DNA of 64,000 nt from CAIZQW01 sp942493055 (GTDB taxonomy: Bacteria > Verrucomicrobiota > Kiritimatiellia > RFP12 > UBA1067). Where the stretch lies: NCBI GenBank assembly GCA_942493055.1, contig OW818680.1, positions 3,410,001-3,474,000 of the forward strand. The letters run 5' to 3'. The translations under genes and the position numbers were made by a program. This document shows, piece after piece, positions 15,068 through 23,145 of this stretch (position 1 is its first letter; every line of letters begins with the position of its first letter). The notes under the pieces were generated by a model. The model saw nothing but the letters and a program-made list of their open reading frames with translations, was not told where the DNA came from and did not search any database.

Positions 15068-16033
15068 ATGATGCCATATTCAATTCCGAGGCGGAAAGTC
15101 GTGGTGGTGGGGGCTGGAGCCGTCGGCGCCACCTTCTGTTACGCGCTTGCCCAGAGCGGGCTGGCGGACGAGATCGCACTGATCGACAAGAATGAGGATC
15201 TTGCCAAAGGACAGGTTCTGGATCTGGTCCATGGCCAGCCGTTCTTCCCGACGGTCGCCATCCGTCTGGGCAGCGCAGCCGACTATGCGGATGCCCAGTT
15301 GATCGTCATCACGGCTGGCGCTGCGCAGCGTCCCGGAGAGACCCGCCTCCAGCTGCTGCAGAAAAATGCAGGCATTATTCGCAGCATTGTCGCGGACATC
15401 GTGGCCCAGAACTCCTCTGCGGTGATGCTGGTCGTAAGTAACCCTGTTGATATTATGACTCACGTGGCCCTCACCTGCAGCGGCTGGAGCAGGGGACGCG
15501 TGATCGGCTCTGGCACCGTACTCGATAGCGGTCGACTCCGCCACCTGCTCGCAACCCATTGCGGGATCGACGTCCACAATGTACACGGGTACGTCCTGGG
15601 CGAACATGGCGACAGCGAATTCGTGGCGTGGTCCATGACCCATATCGCGGGCATGTCCATGGATGACTACTGCCCGATTTGCGGTACCTGCAAGGATTGG
15701 GCCTCCGAGCGAAAGAAGATCGAGCAGGCGGTGCGGGAATCCGCCTACCACATTATTGGGTACAAGGGCGCGACGTGCTTCGCTGTCGGGCTGGCGCTCG
15801 TCCGGATTTCAGCGGCTATTTTACGGGGACAAAGCAGCGTGCTGACCGTGTCAGCCATGCTTGAAGGCGAATTCGGCCTTCGCGATGTCTGTCTGGGTGT
15901 GCCCTGTATCGTCTCATCCAGAGGGGTGGAAAGAATTGTCGAGAGTCCGCTTTCAGAGTCGGAAAGCGCCGCATTGCGCGCCTCAGCCGCCATGCTGATG
16001 CAGGCGACTAAGGCGCTCGAAGCCGCAACCTAG
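15068..16033 (+). CDS. ldh: L-lactate dehydrogenase
   Basis: The 321-residue enzyme interconverts pyruvate and L-lactate with NAD(H). It has the Rossmann motif VVVVGAGAVGATFCYALAQSG, the substrate loop AAQRPGETR with Q87, which marks lactate rather than malate dehydrogenase (Arg there in malate enzymes), and the catalytic pair D153 (TVLDSGRLR) and H180 (VLGEHGDSE). AAGGAGGG lies just before the ATG. Presence of ldh fits a fermentative lifestyle. It follows the VIT-family gene directly. Confidence 0.95.
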   Translation: MMPYSIPRRKVVVVGAGAVGATFCYALAQSGLADEIALIDKNEDLAKGQVLDLVHGQPFFPTVAIRLGSAADYADAQLIVITAGAAQRPGETRLQLLQKNAGIIRSIVADIVAQNSSAVMLVVSNPVDIMTHVALTCSGWSRGRVIGSGTVLDSGRLRHLLATHCGIDVHNVHGYVLGEHGDSEFVAWSMTHIAGMSMDDYCPICGTCKDWASERKKIEQAVRESAYHIIGYKGATCFAVGLALVRISAAILRGQSSVLTVSAMLEGEFGLRDVCLGVPCIVSSRGVERIVESPLSESESAALRASAAMLMQATKALEAAT

Positions 16034-16057
16034 AGCAATAATTTTTTATCCATGCAC

Positions 16058-16087
16058 TTGAAAAGGGTGCCGCTGTCGTGATACACT
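16058..16087 (+). promoter_or_regulatory. Promoter of tRNA-Ile
   Basis: TTGAAA at 16058-16063 and TACACT at 16082-16087 with an 18-base spacer. The mature tRNA starts 15 bases past the -10 box. Confidence 0.6.
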
Positions 16088-16102
16088 GCCTTTCCTTTTT
16101 AA

Positions 16103-16179
16103 GGGCCTATAGCTCAGTCGGTCAGAGCGGAGGACTCATAATCCTTTGGTCGCAGGTTCGAGTCCTGCTGGGCCCACCA
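16103..16179 (+). tRNA. tRNA-Ile (CAU anticodon, lysidine type)
   Basis: A 77-nt tRNA with encoded CCA. Acceptor arms GGGCCTA and TGGGCCC pair with one T-G wobble; the D arm is GCTC...GAGC; the anticodon loop CTCATAA reads CAU; the T arm is GCAGG-TTCGAGT-CCTGC. A CAU anticodon could be Met, but the anticodon arm and variable region (CTCATAATC, TTGGTCGC) match tRNA-Ile2 of E. coli, which is converted by TilS to read AUA. Ile is therefore preferred over elongator Met. Confidence 0.85.
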
Positions 16180-16180
16180 G

Positions 16181-16215
16181 CCTTCGCCCTTTTTCGGCGG
16201 AGCGAAAAAGGGTCT
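16181..16215. repeat. Hairpin repeat, copy 1, directly after tRNA-Ile
   Basis: A 35-bp element whose arms CCCTTTTTCG (16187-16196) and CGAAAAAGGG (16203-16212) pair over ten bases with a GCGGAG loop. It starts two bases after the tRNA end and may help end or process the transcript. A second copy lies at 16341-16375. Confidence 0.7.
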
Positions 16216-16745
16216 ACGGCTGGCAAGCCAGCGAGCCAGACGGCGAAGGCTGCCCGCCGGAGTCCTGCGCGCGGCATCGCCGCTTGCAGGCGTAGGAGGG
16301 CAATGGTCACACAAAAAACAATCCTTTGCTTCAACACGCCCCTTCGCCCTGTTTCGGCAGGGCGAAACAGGGTCTTCCACCTTCGCTAAAGCTACGGCGG
16401 ATAAAACGGTGGACAAGACGGCTTCCTGTCTGAAGGAAACGATTAACACAAATTATTCTTTTGAGATTGTTTTTTTGCCTTTTCTTTTTCAAGAGGCGTA
16501 ATGATCTTATCACCTCCACAGATTGTGCATTTCGTTTTTATCTTTCTCTTTACTGGAGGCACGACAGTGCCAACATCGGGCTGTTTATAATCATGAATAG
16601 GATGCGGCTCAATTTGTTAAGCAATGAAATATTTCATTAAACTATGAAATTTTTACTTGCAGGATCGGGAAAATACTGCCAAACTGTATGCGATGCTGGT
16701 TTAGGGAAACGAACGACGGGTCAGCAGAAGAAAAAGGAAAATGCT
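16216..16745. other. Non-coding gap between tRNA-Ile and the secreted-protein cluster
   Basis: No supported gene. It contains the second hairpin repeat (16341-16375), a dispersed element CTTCGCTAAAGCTACGGCGG at 16381-16400 that recurs at 34452-34471, and an AT-rich part from 16440. At 16624-16637 there is a perfect 14-bp palindrome, ATGAAATATTTCAT, which could be an operator for the gene at 16746. A short minus-strand frame at 16443-16616 has a CxxC pair but no start codon. Confidence 0.5.
16341..16375. repeat. Hairpin repeat, copy 2
   Basis: Same 35-bp layout as the copy at 16181, with arms CCCTGTTTCG (16347-16356) and CGAAACAGGG (16363-16372). One T-A pair of copy 1 is replaced by G-C, so both sides of the stem changed together, which supports a selected structure. 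Confidence 0.7.
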
Positions 16746-18731
16746 ATGAAACGGACAGCGCACAGGAAAAGTTTTGTCTTCATGGTCATGTGTTTTTTAA
16801 TGACCGCCTTCGTGGGTATGGAAGTGCTCGCGGGTGTTGATCGGTACTGGGGTAACACCGGAACGGATTTCAATGCCGGCGCAAGCTGGACAAATACGAC
16901 GGCTCCGGGGAGTGGGGACCGGGCCTTTTTCGCGACAGACAGGGTCACCCAGCCTCGCCTTTCCACATCAGCGTCGGTTTTCGGCCTGTTCTTTACTCCG
17001 GGTCTCGGCACGAACTCCGCCAGCGCGACACCCGCCTGCGGAGGTTATGTGCTCAGCGGCGAGCCCGGCACCGTGCTTACGCTGACAGCCTCGGGATACA
17101 ACTACTCCGGCGTTTACATGATAGAGCAGTGCACAACGGGGACCAATGTCATTTCAGCCGGCGTTGCCTTCCCGGACGCGGCATTTTTGGCAAACCGCTA
17201 TATCAATCTGGTGTCTGGAACACTTGAATTCTCCGGTTCCATTGCTGGAAACGAGAACAACATTATCCGCTTGGGTGGAACCGGTAATCTGGCAGCCCTG
17301 ATCGTGTCCGGCGACAACTCCGGGTTTACCGGAGGATTTACAAAAAGTTCGGCTGTGCCGGTTTTCATCAGGCATCGGAATGCGTTTTCAAAGCTGAAAA
17401 GGATTGAGTTTACAATCCATGGTGCCGGTTCCCCGACATTTAACCGTTTTGTTAATGAAGCCGGCGGACCTCTTGTGTTTGAGAATAATCCGGCAATCTT
17501 TCTCAACGGCGGGGATGGCATCATTATAGATGGTAATTATCCGATCAATTTCGGGACCAATACCGTCACCTTCAATGACAGCAATGCGGGAAGAAACTGT
17601 CCTCTCACAATCAACGTTCCCCTTGTCAAGATCGGCGGCCCGACGGTCCAGACGGGCGCGAATAACGGTTATGTGAAAAAAGGAACTGGGACCCTCGAAG
17701 TCAGCGGCCGGTCCAGCTACCTTGCCGAAACAATCATTGCCGACGGTGTTTTTCTGGCTCGACACAGCGAGGCGTTTTCGCCGTCGAACGCTGTTTGCAT
17801 CACGAAATTAGGTACCATCGGCGGAATCCTTGGGCTGGGCTATGGTGACTTCACGAATCCGATCGGAACAAGCGCAGGGTGTGTGTATTCCAAGACATCG
17901 GGTGGCTATTCGAATACGGGCGGGTGGGCAGCGTATGGAGCCGACAGGAAGGTCAATATCGGCGGCGCTTTCCAAGGCGTGACGAATGTGGCTCCGTTCC
18001 TCAGCAACATCATTCTGGGCGCCGCCAATGCGGATGCGACGGTGACCTTCCAGAACCCGCTATACATCAACAGTATGTCGTTCTTCTCGTATAACGGCTC
18101 GGCGGATGTGGACGGCCGTATCAGCGGTGTCATCACAAATTACAACACCAGCACGGCAACTGTCAGCAAGTACGGCAATGGCACGCTTGAACTGACCGCA
18201 ACCAATACGTTGGCCGGAACGATGAACATTTACGAGGGGGAACTCCGCGTCTCCGGCGCATTGGGGGCCTCGCTGGCGTTGAATGTGAAGACGAACGGTG
18301 CGGTGCTGGGCGGCGGCGGAAAAATGTCCGGCGCCGTGACGGTTGAGAAGGGCGGAGCCCTTTCAATCGACAACCGCCTTGGCACGACGACGTTTGAAGG
18401 CAACCTGACACTGAACGCCGGCGCAAACATGCAGATCACTCTGGACGGTTCCAACAAAACAGGAATCCGGTTTGCCGGCACCGGCAAGACACTGAAAAAC
18501 CTTGGGGCGGTTGACTGCTACGTGTATGCGAGCAATCGTAATGTGTGGTTCGGCACGCTGACCGTTATTGACTGGACGGATGCCGCGAGCCCGAACGTGA
18601 CAGGACTTAATCCTGTCAACTTTACCATTCAGAACCCGGAAATGACCGGTTCCTTTGAAATCCAAGGCACCAAGCTTGTCCTCAAGTACCGGGACACGCT
18701 TCAGCACGGAACGATGATACGGATCCACTAG
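16746..18731 (+). CDS. Secreted autotransporter-type beta-strand-repeat protein (661 aa)
   Basis: The ATG at 16746 gives a clean signal peptide (MKRTAHRKSFVFMVMCFLMT...); the frame is open 34 codons further upstream but without secretion features. The mature protein is Gly/Asn/Thr-rich and reads as a beta-solenoid, opening with DRYWGNTGTDFNAGASWTNT and carrying motifs of the autotransporter-associated beta-strand repeat such as KYGNGTLELTATNTLAGTMN and IYEGELRVSGALGASLAL. No membrane beta-barrel domain is present at the C-terminus; instead it ends HGTMIRIH, a tail shared with three other proteins here. Probably surface-located; role unknown. The glycosidase at 18799 follows closely. Confidence 0.75.
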   Translation: MKRTAHRKSFVFMVMCFLMTAFVGMEVLAGVDRYWGNTGTDFNAGASWTNTTAPGSGDRAFFATDRVTQPRLSTSASVFGLFFTPGLGTNSASATPACGGYVLSGEPGTVLTLTASGYNYSGVYMIEQCTTGTNVISAGVAFPDAAFLANRYINLVSGTLEFSGSIAGNENNIIRLGGTGNLAALIVSGDNSGFTGGFTKSSAVPVFIRHRNAFSKLKRIEFTIHGAGSPTFNRFVNEAGGPLVFENNPAIFLNGGDGIIIDGNYPINFGTNTVTFNDSNAGRNCPLTINVPLVKIGGPTVQTGANNGYVKKGTGTLEVSGRSSYLAETIIADGVFLARHSEAFSPSNAVCITKLGTIGGILGLGYGDFTNPIGTSAGCVYSKTSGGYSNTGGWAAYGADRKVNIGGAFQGVTNVAPFLSNIILGAANADATVTFQNPLYINSMSFFSYNGSADVDGRISGVITNYNTSTATVSKYGNGTLELTATNTLAGTMNIYEGELRVSGALGASLALNVKTNGAVLGGGGKMSGAVTVEKGGALSIDNRLGTTTFEGNLTLNAGANMQITLDGSNKTGIRFAGTGKTLKNLGAVDCYVYASNRNVWFGTLTVIDWTDAASPNVTGLNPVNFTIQNPEMTGSFEIQGTKLVLKYRDTLQHGTMIRIH

Positions 18732-18798
18732 GACTCTGAAAAAAGGTTTAGCCCCGAGGTGAACAGCCGGGGTGATGCCTAAATGGAGATTGAATAAC

Positions 18799-21700
18799 AT
18801 GAGGTTTGCAGCGCTTGCCGTCATTCTTTTGAGTAGCCCGAGTCTGATCCTGTCGCAGGTGGTCTCTCGGGACATGGTGGACCCGGACAGTTGCCCTTGG
18901 AAGCAGGGCGAATGGGTCAGCGCGAGGGGCAGTTTTTCGGCGATCAGCGCGCGGGCGCCCGAAGCGCCCGCCGCCGGAAAGTCCCTGCGGATTCAAGTGA
19001 CTTATCCGGCACGCGCCTTCGCCTATTGGGACGCCTTGCCGATCGAAGGCGCCCTGCCGGGAGCCCCTCAGCGCATCGCCGGGTGGGTGCGCTCCGACAA
19101 GGCGATCAACGCCCTCTCCTTCCGTTTCGCGAATACGAACGGTGTCTCCGAGCTCGAGATCAACGGACGCAAGCAGAAGCTTGAGATCGGCGTCAAGGAG
19201 CAGAAGCCCGGCCAGTGGGTCCGGCTGGATGCCAAAATCCCTGACAACTGGCCGCGCCCGCTCAAGTTCGCAGGGGTCGTTGTCAATAACTGGGGACGGC
19301 GCAATGAGTCGGCCCCTGAAAGCTCCGTCATCGACCTTTGTGACCTCCGGGTCTTCACGGATGTCACCGAGGTGCCCCTCGCCGAACGTCCGGTTCTGGC
19401 GGTCGTCCAGTTCCCGGCCCACGGGAATATTTTTTACGCGGATGAGGCTGCGCCGGAGGCCAGCTTGGTCGTCGGAAGCTGGCGGGGGGATGCGCTGTCG
19501 TTGGAGGCTGCGGCCAAGGTTGTTTCCGCAGACGGGGCCGAGAAGCCTATTGCGATCACCGGGTTCTCTTGCCTCGACTTTTCCAAGCAGACCTTCAAGC
19601 TGCCCTTCGCGCAGCCGGGGGCCTACAAAGTACAGGTCACGTTGAAAGGGCTTGGGGAGCCGCGCTCCTTCACGCACCGCTATGTTGTGATTCTCCGTCC
19701 GCCGAAGCTCACCGAGGAGCAGAAGACGTGGAGCCCTTATGCAATCAACATCCACAGCGGCACGACGGTCGATTATAAGCGCCTTTCCCGCCTGGGCTTT
19801 GTCTGGGTGCGCGATTACGCGTTCAACTACGGGTGGATGGTCCGAGCCCGCGGCGAGGGTAACTACGGCGGTTGGCCTTGGTATCCTAAGATCGTCGAAA
19901 GTGTCAAAAACGAGGAGCTCAAGCTGCTGCCCTGCCTCATGGGTGCCCTTCAAGAAGATCCCAAAGAGGAGAAGCCCTCCAAGGAGTGGCGCCGCAATCT
20001 TGCCAACATCATCGCCTCGTTTCCCGGCCAGACCTGCTGGGAACTCGACAATGAGTTTCAGCTCAAAGGCACCGGCTACGAAGAGGGCATGAGGAGTTCC
20101 CGCTATGGATGCCGGCATCAGGTTTTCGGGCAGATATCCAAAGCCATCGCCCCCGACAACTGGGTCGTTGAGCAGGGCGCGGCCAGCATCCCGATCGAGG
20201 CGGCCCGAGCCCATATTGAAGCCGGCCGCTATGCCGACGTCGACGTCCTGAACGGCCACCGCTACTGCGGGCTCCAAGCCCCCGAGATATGCAAGAACAA
20301 CGCGAATACCGGCCAATCCGACGCTAGCACCTCGCTCCTTCGCGACACCTATCTTGAGTGGGATCAGGTCGCTCACATGGATGGCAAGAACCGCCAGACA
20401 TGGATCACCGAATGGGGGTGGGACACCAAGGCCGGCCAGCCCGTCTCCGAATGGGAGCAGGCCGCGTACATCCAGCGCGGCTATATGCTCGGCTTCGCCT
20501 GCGGCGTCGATAAGATGTTTTGGTATTGGTACGACGACAGCCCAGAGGCGGTCAATTTCTTTGACGGGTGCGGCATCTTCGACCACAAGCCCAAGCTGGA
20601 GCCCAAACCCGTGGCCGCCGCCTTCGCGGCGCTGCGCAGCCTCCTTCCCGAAGGCATGAAGTACGTCGGATACGCCAAGCTGTCGCCCAACGCCATGGCC
20701 CAGATCTTTGAGTCGAACGGCAAGCTTGTCGCTGCGGCGTTTCTCATCGATCTGGAGAAGAAGGAGGGCCTCACCATCAAGCCTCCGGCATGCGAAGCTG
20801 TCTACGACATGTTCGGCGCGAAAGTTGCCGCAGGCCCGCGCGAACTCAACATCGCCCCGACCTGGTATGTCGGCATCGACAAGGCTTGCGACTGGCTGCG
20901 GCAGGCCCCGATGGAGGTCACCTCCAAGCACTACGTCCGCTCCGTTTCCGGAGAGCCAATCCACATCGCGGTTACCCAGGTCGGCGAGTACTCGGTCGAG
21001 ACTCCCAAGGGCTGGACATCCGTGAAAACAGATCAAGGCCTGACCGTTACGATTCCGGAAGGCACTCCGCGCGGCTCGGGCGTCATGGTCGTCACGGGCA
21101 TCAACCAGGGCGTCAAAAAGCTCATGCCCATCGATGTTGACATCATCCCCGAGGCCTTCATCAAGACGGCATCCGTCGGTTTCGACGGGACGTTCAAGGT
21201 GACCGTCAATAACCAGTCCGCCGCACATAAAAAGCATATCCTGCGTCCGGAGCTTCCGGACGGCTGGCAGATCGATCCCCCCGAGGCCGTCTCGGAGCTT
21301 GATGCCGGCAAGAGCACAGAGCTGACGTTCAAGCTGGCCAAGTCGACGACGCTCCGTGCGGACGACAAGGGTGTCACACCCAAAATCATCGTGTATAACG
21401 CCCAAGGTCTGGCACTCGAGAAAGCGCCTATCGTCCCGCGCGAATGGAAGCTTTCCGCCGTTAAGGGCCTCAAACTCGATGGCGATCTGAAGGATTGGCC
21501 CGTCAGCGCCAAGCTTCCCAACTGGATGATCGGCCCCCGCGGCGAGCTTGAAACCGCTGATATCCGTTTCGGTTATGCGCCCGAGGGCCTTTACATCGGA
21601 ATTGAAATGCATAACAGCAAGGCCCTTGTCGCCGATCCTCGCGCGTTCTGGCGTGCCGCCGACTGCCTGGAGCTGATGATCGGCCCAGTCGCCCATTTCA

Positions 21701-22050
21701 AGGAGGGCTCCGAATGGGCAAAAACCGACCGCCAGTTCTGGCTCTGCCCGCTGGTTGACGAGCACCGCGTGTTCCTCGGGAACTGGTCGCGGCACCCCGA
21801 CTTCAAAACGGGGACGGACATCAAGGTGCAGTCTTTCGCGAAGCGCATCGAGGCGGGCTATGCGATGGAAATTCTCATTCCGGCCGCCGAACTTGGCGAG
21901 TGGAACCCGAAGAATGGCGATGAGATGGCCCTGAGCTTCACCCTTGCCGTTCAGGGCCTGCGCGATCTGCGCGAGGCTTTCTGGCCCGCCTCCAAACTCG
22001 ACAGCGTCCAGGCGCATCCCTGGATGTGGGGCCGCATCCTGCTCGACTGA
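18799..22050 (+). CDS. Large secreted clan-A-like glycosidase with CBM9-like C-terminus
   Basis: The start at 18799 gives the signal peptide MRFAALAVILLSSPSLILSQ; the frame is open nine codons upstream. The 1083-residue protein has N-terminal beta domains (about 25-310), a TIM-barrel-like region (about 320-640) with possible catalytic Glu residues in TCWELDNEFQLKG and TWITEWGWDTKAG, further beta domains, and a C-terminal domain of about 890-1083 (KGLKLDGDLKDWPVSAKLPN, LYIGIEMHNSK, YAMEILIPAAELGEW) that resembles CBM9-like modules. The two Glu motifs fit a retaining clan GH-A enzyme; no GH family is assigned. It belongs to cluster A with the deacetylase and LacI genes. Confidence 0.65.
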   Translation: MRFAALAVILLSSPSLILSQVVSRDMVDPDSCPWKQGEWVSARGSFSAISARAPEAPAAGKSLRIQVTYPARAFAYWDALPIEGALPGAPQRIAGWVRSDKAINALSFRFANTNGVSELEINGRKQKLEIGVKEQKPGQWVRLDAKIPDNWPRPLKFAGVVVNNWGRRNESAPESSVIDLCDLRVFTDVTEVPLAERPVLAVVQFPAHGNIFYADEAAPEASLVVGSWRGDALSLEAAAKVVSADGAEKPIAITGFSCLDFSKQTFKLPFAQPGAYKVQVTLKGLGEPRSFTHRYVVILRPPKLTEEQKTWSPYAINIHSGTTVDYKRLSRLGFVWVRDYAFNYGWMVRARGEGNYGGWPWYPKIVESVKNEELKLLPCLMGALQEDPKEEKPSKEWRRNLANIIASFPGQTCWELDNEFQLKGTGYEEGMRSSRYGCRHQVFGQISKAIAPDNWVVEQGAASIPIEAARAHIEAGRYADVDVLNGHRYCGLQAPEICKNNANTGQSDASTSLLRDTYLEWDQVAHMDGKNRQTWITEWGWDTKAGQPVSEWEQAAYIQRGYMLGFACGVDKMFWYWYDDSPEAVNFFDGCGIFDHKPKLEPKPVAAAFAALRSLLPEGMKYVGYAKLSPNAMAQIFESNGKLVAAAFLIDLEKKEGLTIKPPACEAVYDMFGAKVAAGPRELNIAPTWYVGIDKACDWLRQAPMEVTSKHYVRSVSGEPIHIAVTQVGEYSVETPKGWTSVKTDQGLTVTIPEGTPRGSGVMVVTGINQGVKKLMPIDVDIIPEAFIKTASVGFDGTFKVTVNNQSAAHKKHILRPELPDGWQIDPPEAVSELDAGKSTELTFKLAKSTTLRADDKGVTPKIIVYNAQGLALEKAPIVPREWKLSAVKGLKLDGDLKDWPVSAKLPNWMIGPRGELETADIRFGYAPEGLYIGIEMHNSKALVADPRAFWRAADCLELMIGPVAHFKEGSEWAKTDRQFWLCPLVDEHRVFLGNWSRHPDFKTGTDIKVQSFAKRIEAGYAMEILIPAAELGEWNPKNGDEMALSFTLAVQGLRDLREAFWPASKLDSVQAHPWMWGRILLD

Positions 22051-22149
22051 GAACGAGATGAGTCGTATCTATGAAGGTGAGGCAGAGATTGTTTTTTGTG
22101 ATGTTTGTGGGTTTTGTGGTTCCAAATGTGAAGTTATGGGAAAGCGATA

Positions 22150-23133
22150 ATGAAAAAATACGTGTTAATTGCACTCGCGGCGGGTGTCATCGCAGGAATG
22201 GTGTCTGACAGTCAGGCTGCGGACGGGGGGAAAGTTGGCGAGACTTCGGTCTTGAAATGGAAGGACGGAAAAAAGGCTGTCTTTTTTATGGGCTTCGATG
22301 ACGGCTGCGAAAGCCATATTCAGACAGCCATCCCGCTGTTACGCCAGCATGGCATGGTTGGAACGTTCTACCTCAATCAGGGGACCTCATACTATCGGAA
22401 AGTTGCCGAGGCCTGGAATAAGACAATGCCCGCTGACCCCGCGGTGGTCTACGGGAATCACACCTTCACCCATGCAGGGGCTACGAATGCAGCGCAATTG
22501 GATGTCGAGCTGTCACGCAGCGCGGAGGCGATCCAGTCGTGCTATCCTAAGCGGAAACAGCCCTGTCTGGTCTCTTTCGCCCGTCCCGGGGGCGTGCCGT
22601 GGAAGGTCAGCGAGGAGGAGAAGAAAGCGGCCTTGCTCAAGTATCACCTGATCGAGCGGCCGCCCTTCTTCAGCTATCCGTTCCACGTCAAGACTGCCGA
22701 CGAGGTAGTCGGGCTGGTGGACAAGGCCATTGCCAAAGGCGATATGGGTCATCTCGATTTTCATGGCGTGGGCGGCGACTGGCTGGTCACGCCGACGGAT
22801 ATTTTTACAGCGTTGCTCGACAAGTTGGCCGCCTGCAGCAATCAGGTCTGGGTGACGGACCACATCACGTACCACAAGTATCTTACCGAGCGTGACAGTG
22901 CGCAGGTCAAGGTTCTGCAGGCAGAGAAAGAGCAGATCCGTATCCAGCTTTCCAGTTTGGCGGCTCAGGAGTTTTATGATACGGAACTGACGCTGGAAAC
23001 CTGCGTGCCGCCCGAGTGGAAGGCGTGTCAGGTCGAGCAGGGGGCTCTCCGGTCTGAACATCCGGTCATCAATGGTGTCGTGCGCTACGGCGGTGTGCCG
23101 GGCGCGGAAGTGATCGTGCTCCGGCAAAAATAG
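22150..23133 (+). CDS. Secreted polysaccharide deacetylase (NodB-like, CE4 type)
   Basis: The 327-residue protein has a signal peptide (MKKYVLIALAAGVIAGMVSD) and a NodB-homology domain. The metal site is visible: D50-D51 in MGFDDGCESH and H104/H108 in GNHTFTHAG; SFARPGG follows as the third motif and LDFHGVGGDWL as a later one. CE4 enzymes remove acetyl (or other acyl) groups from polysaccharides. A beta-type tail of about 275-327 follows. It lies between two large secreted proteins, suggesting that the substrate of the cluster is an acylated glycan. Confidence 0.8.
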   Translation: MKKYVLIALAAGVIAGMVSDSQAADGGKVGETSVLKWKDGKKAVFFMGFDDGCESHIQTAIPLLRQHGMVGTFYLNQGTSYYRKVAEAWNKTMPADPAVVYGNHTFTHAGATNAAQLDVELSRSAEAIQSCYPKRKQPCLVSFARPGGVPWKVSEEEKKAALLKYHLIERPPFFSYPFHVKTADEVVGLVDKAIAKGDMGHLDFHGVGGDWLVTPTDIFTALLDKLAACSNQVWVTDHITYHKYLTERDSAQVKVLQAEKEQIRIQLSSLAAQEFYDTELTLETCVPPEWKACQVEQGALRSEHPVINGVVRYGGVPGAEVIVLRQK

Positions 23134-23145
23134 GAGGATATGAAT

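Noticed and set aside
16443..16616. Minus-strand frame with a CTICGG zinc-knuckle-like motif
   Set aside because: No start codon follows the upstream stop and no family is recognisable. It may be a gene remnant but cannot be supported.
18748..22017. 1089-residue open frame on the minus strand
   Set aside because: It mirrors the secreted glycosidase at 18799-22050, which has a signal peptide and recognisable domains. The minus frame shows no family pattern and is explained by GC-rich codon use.
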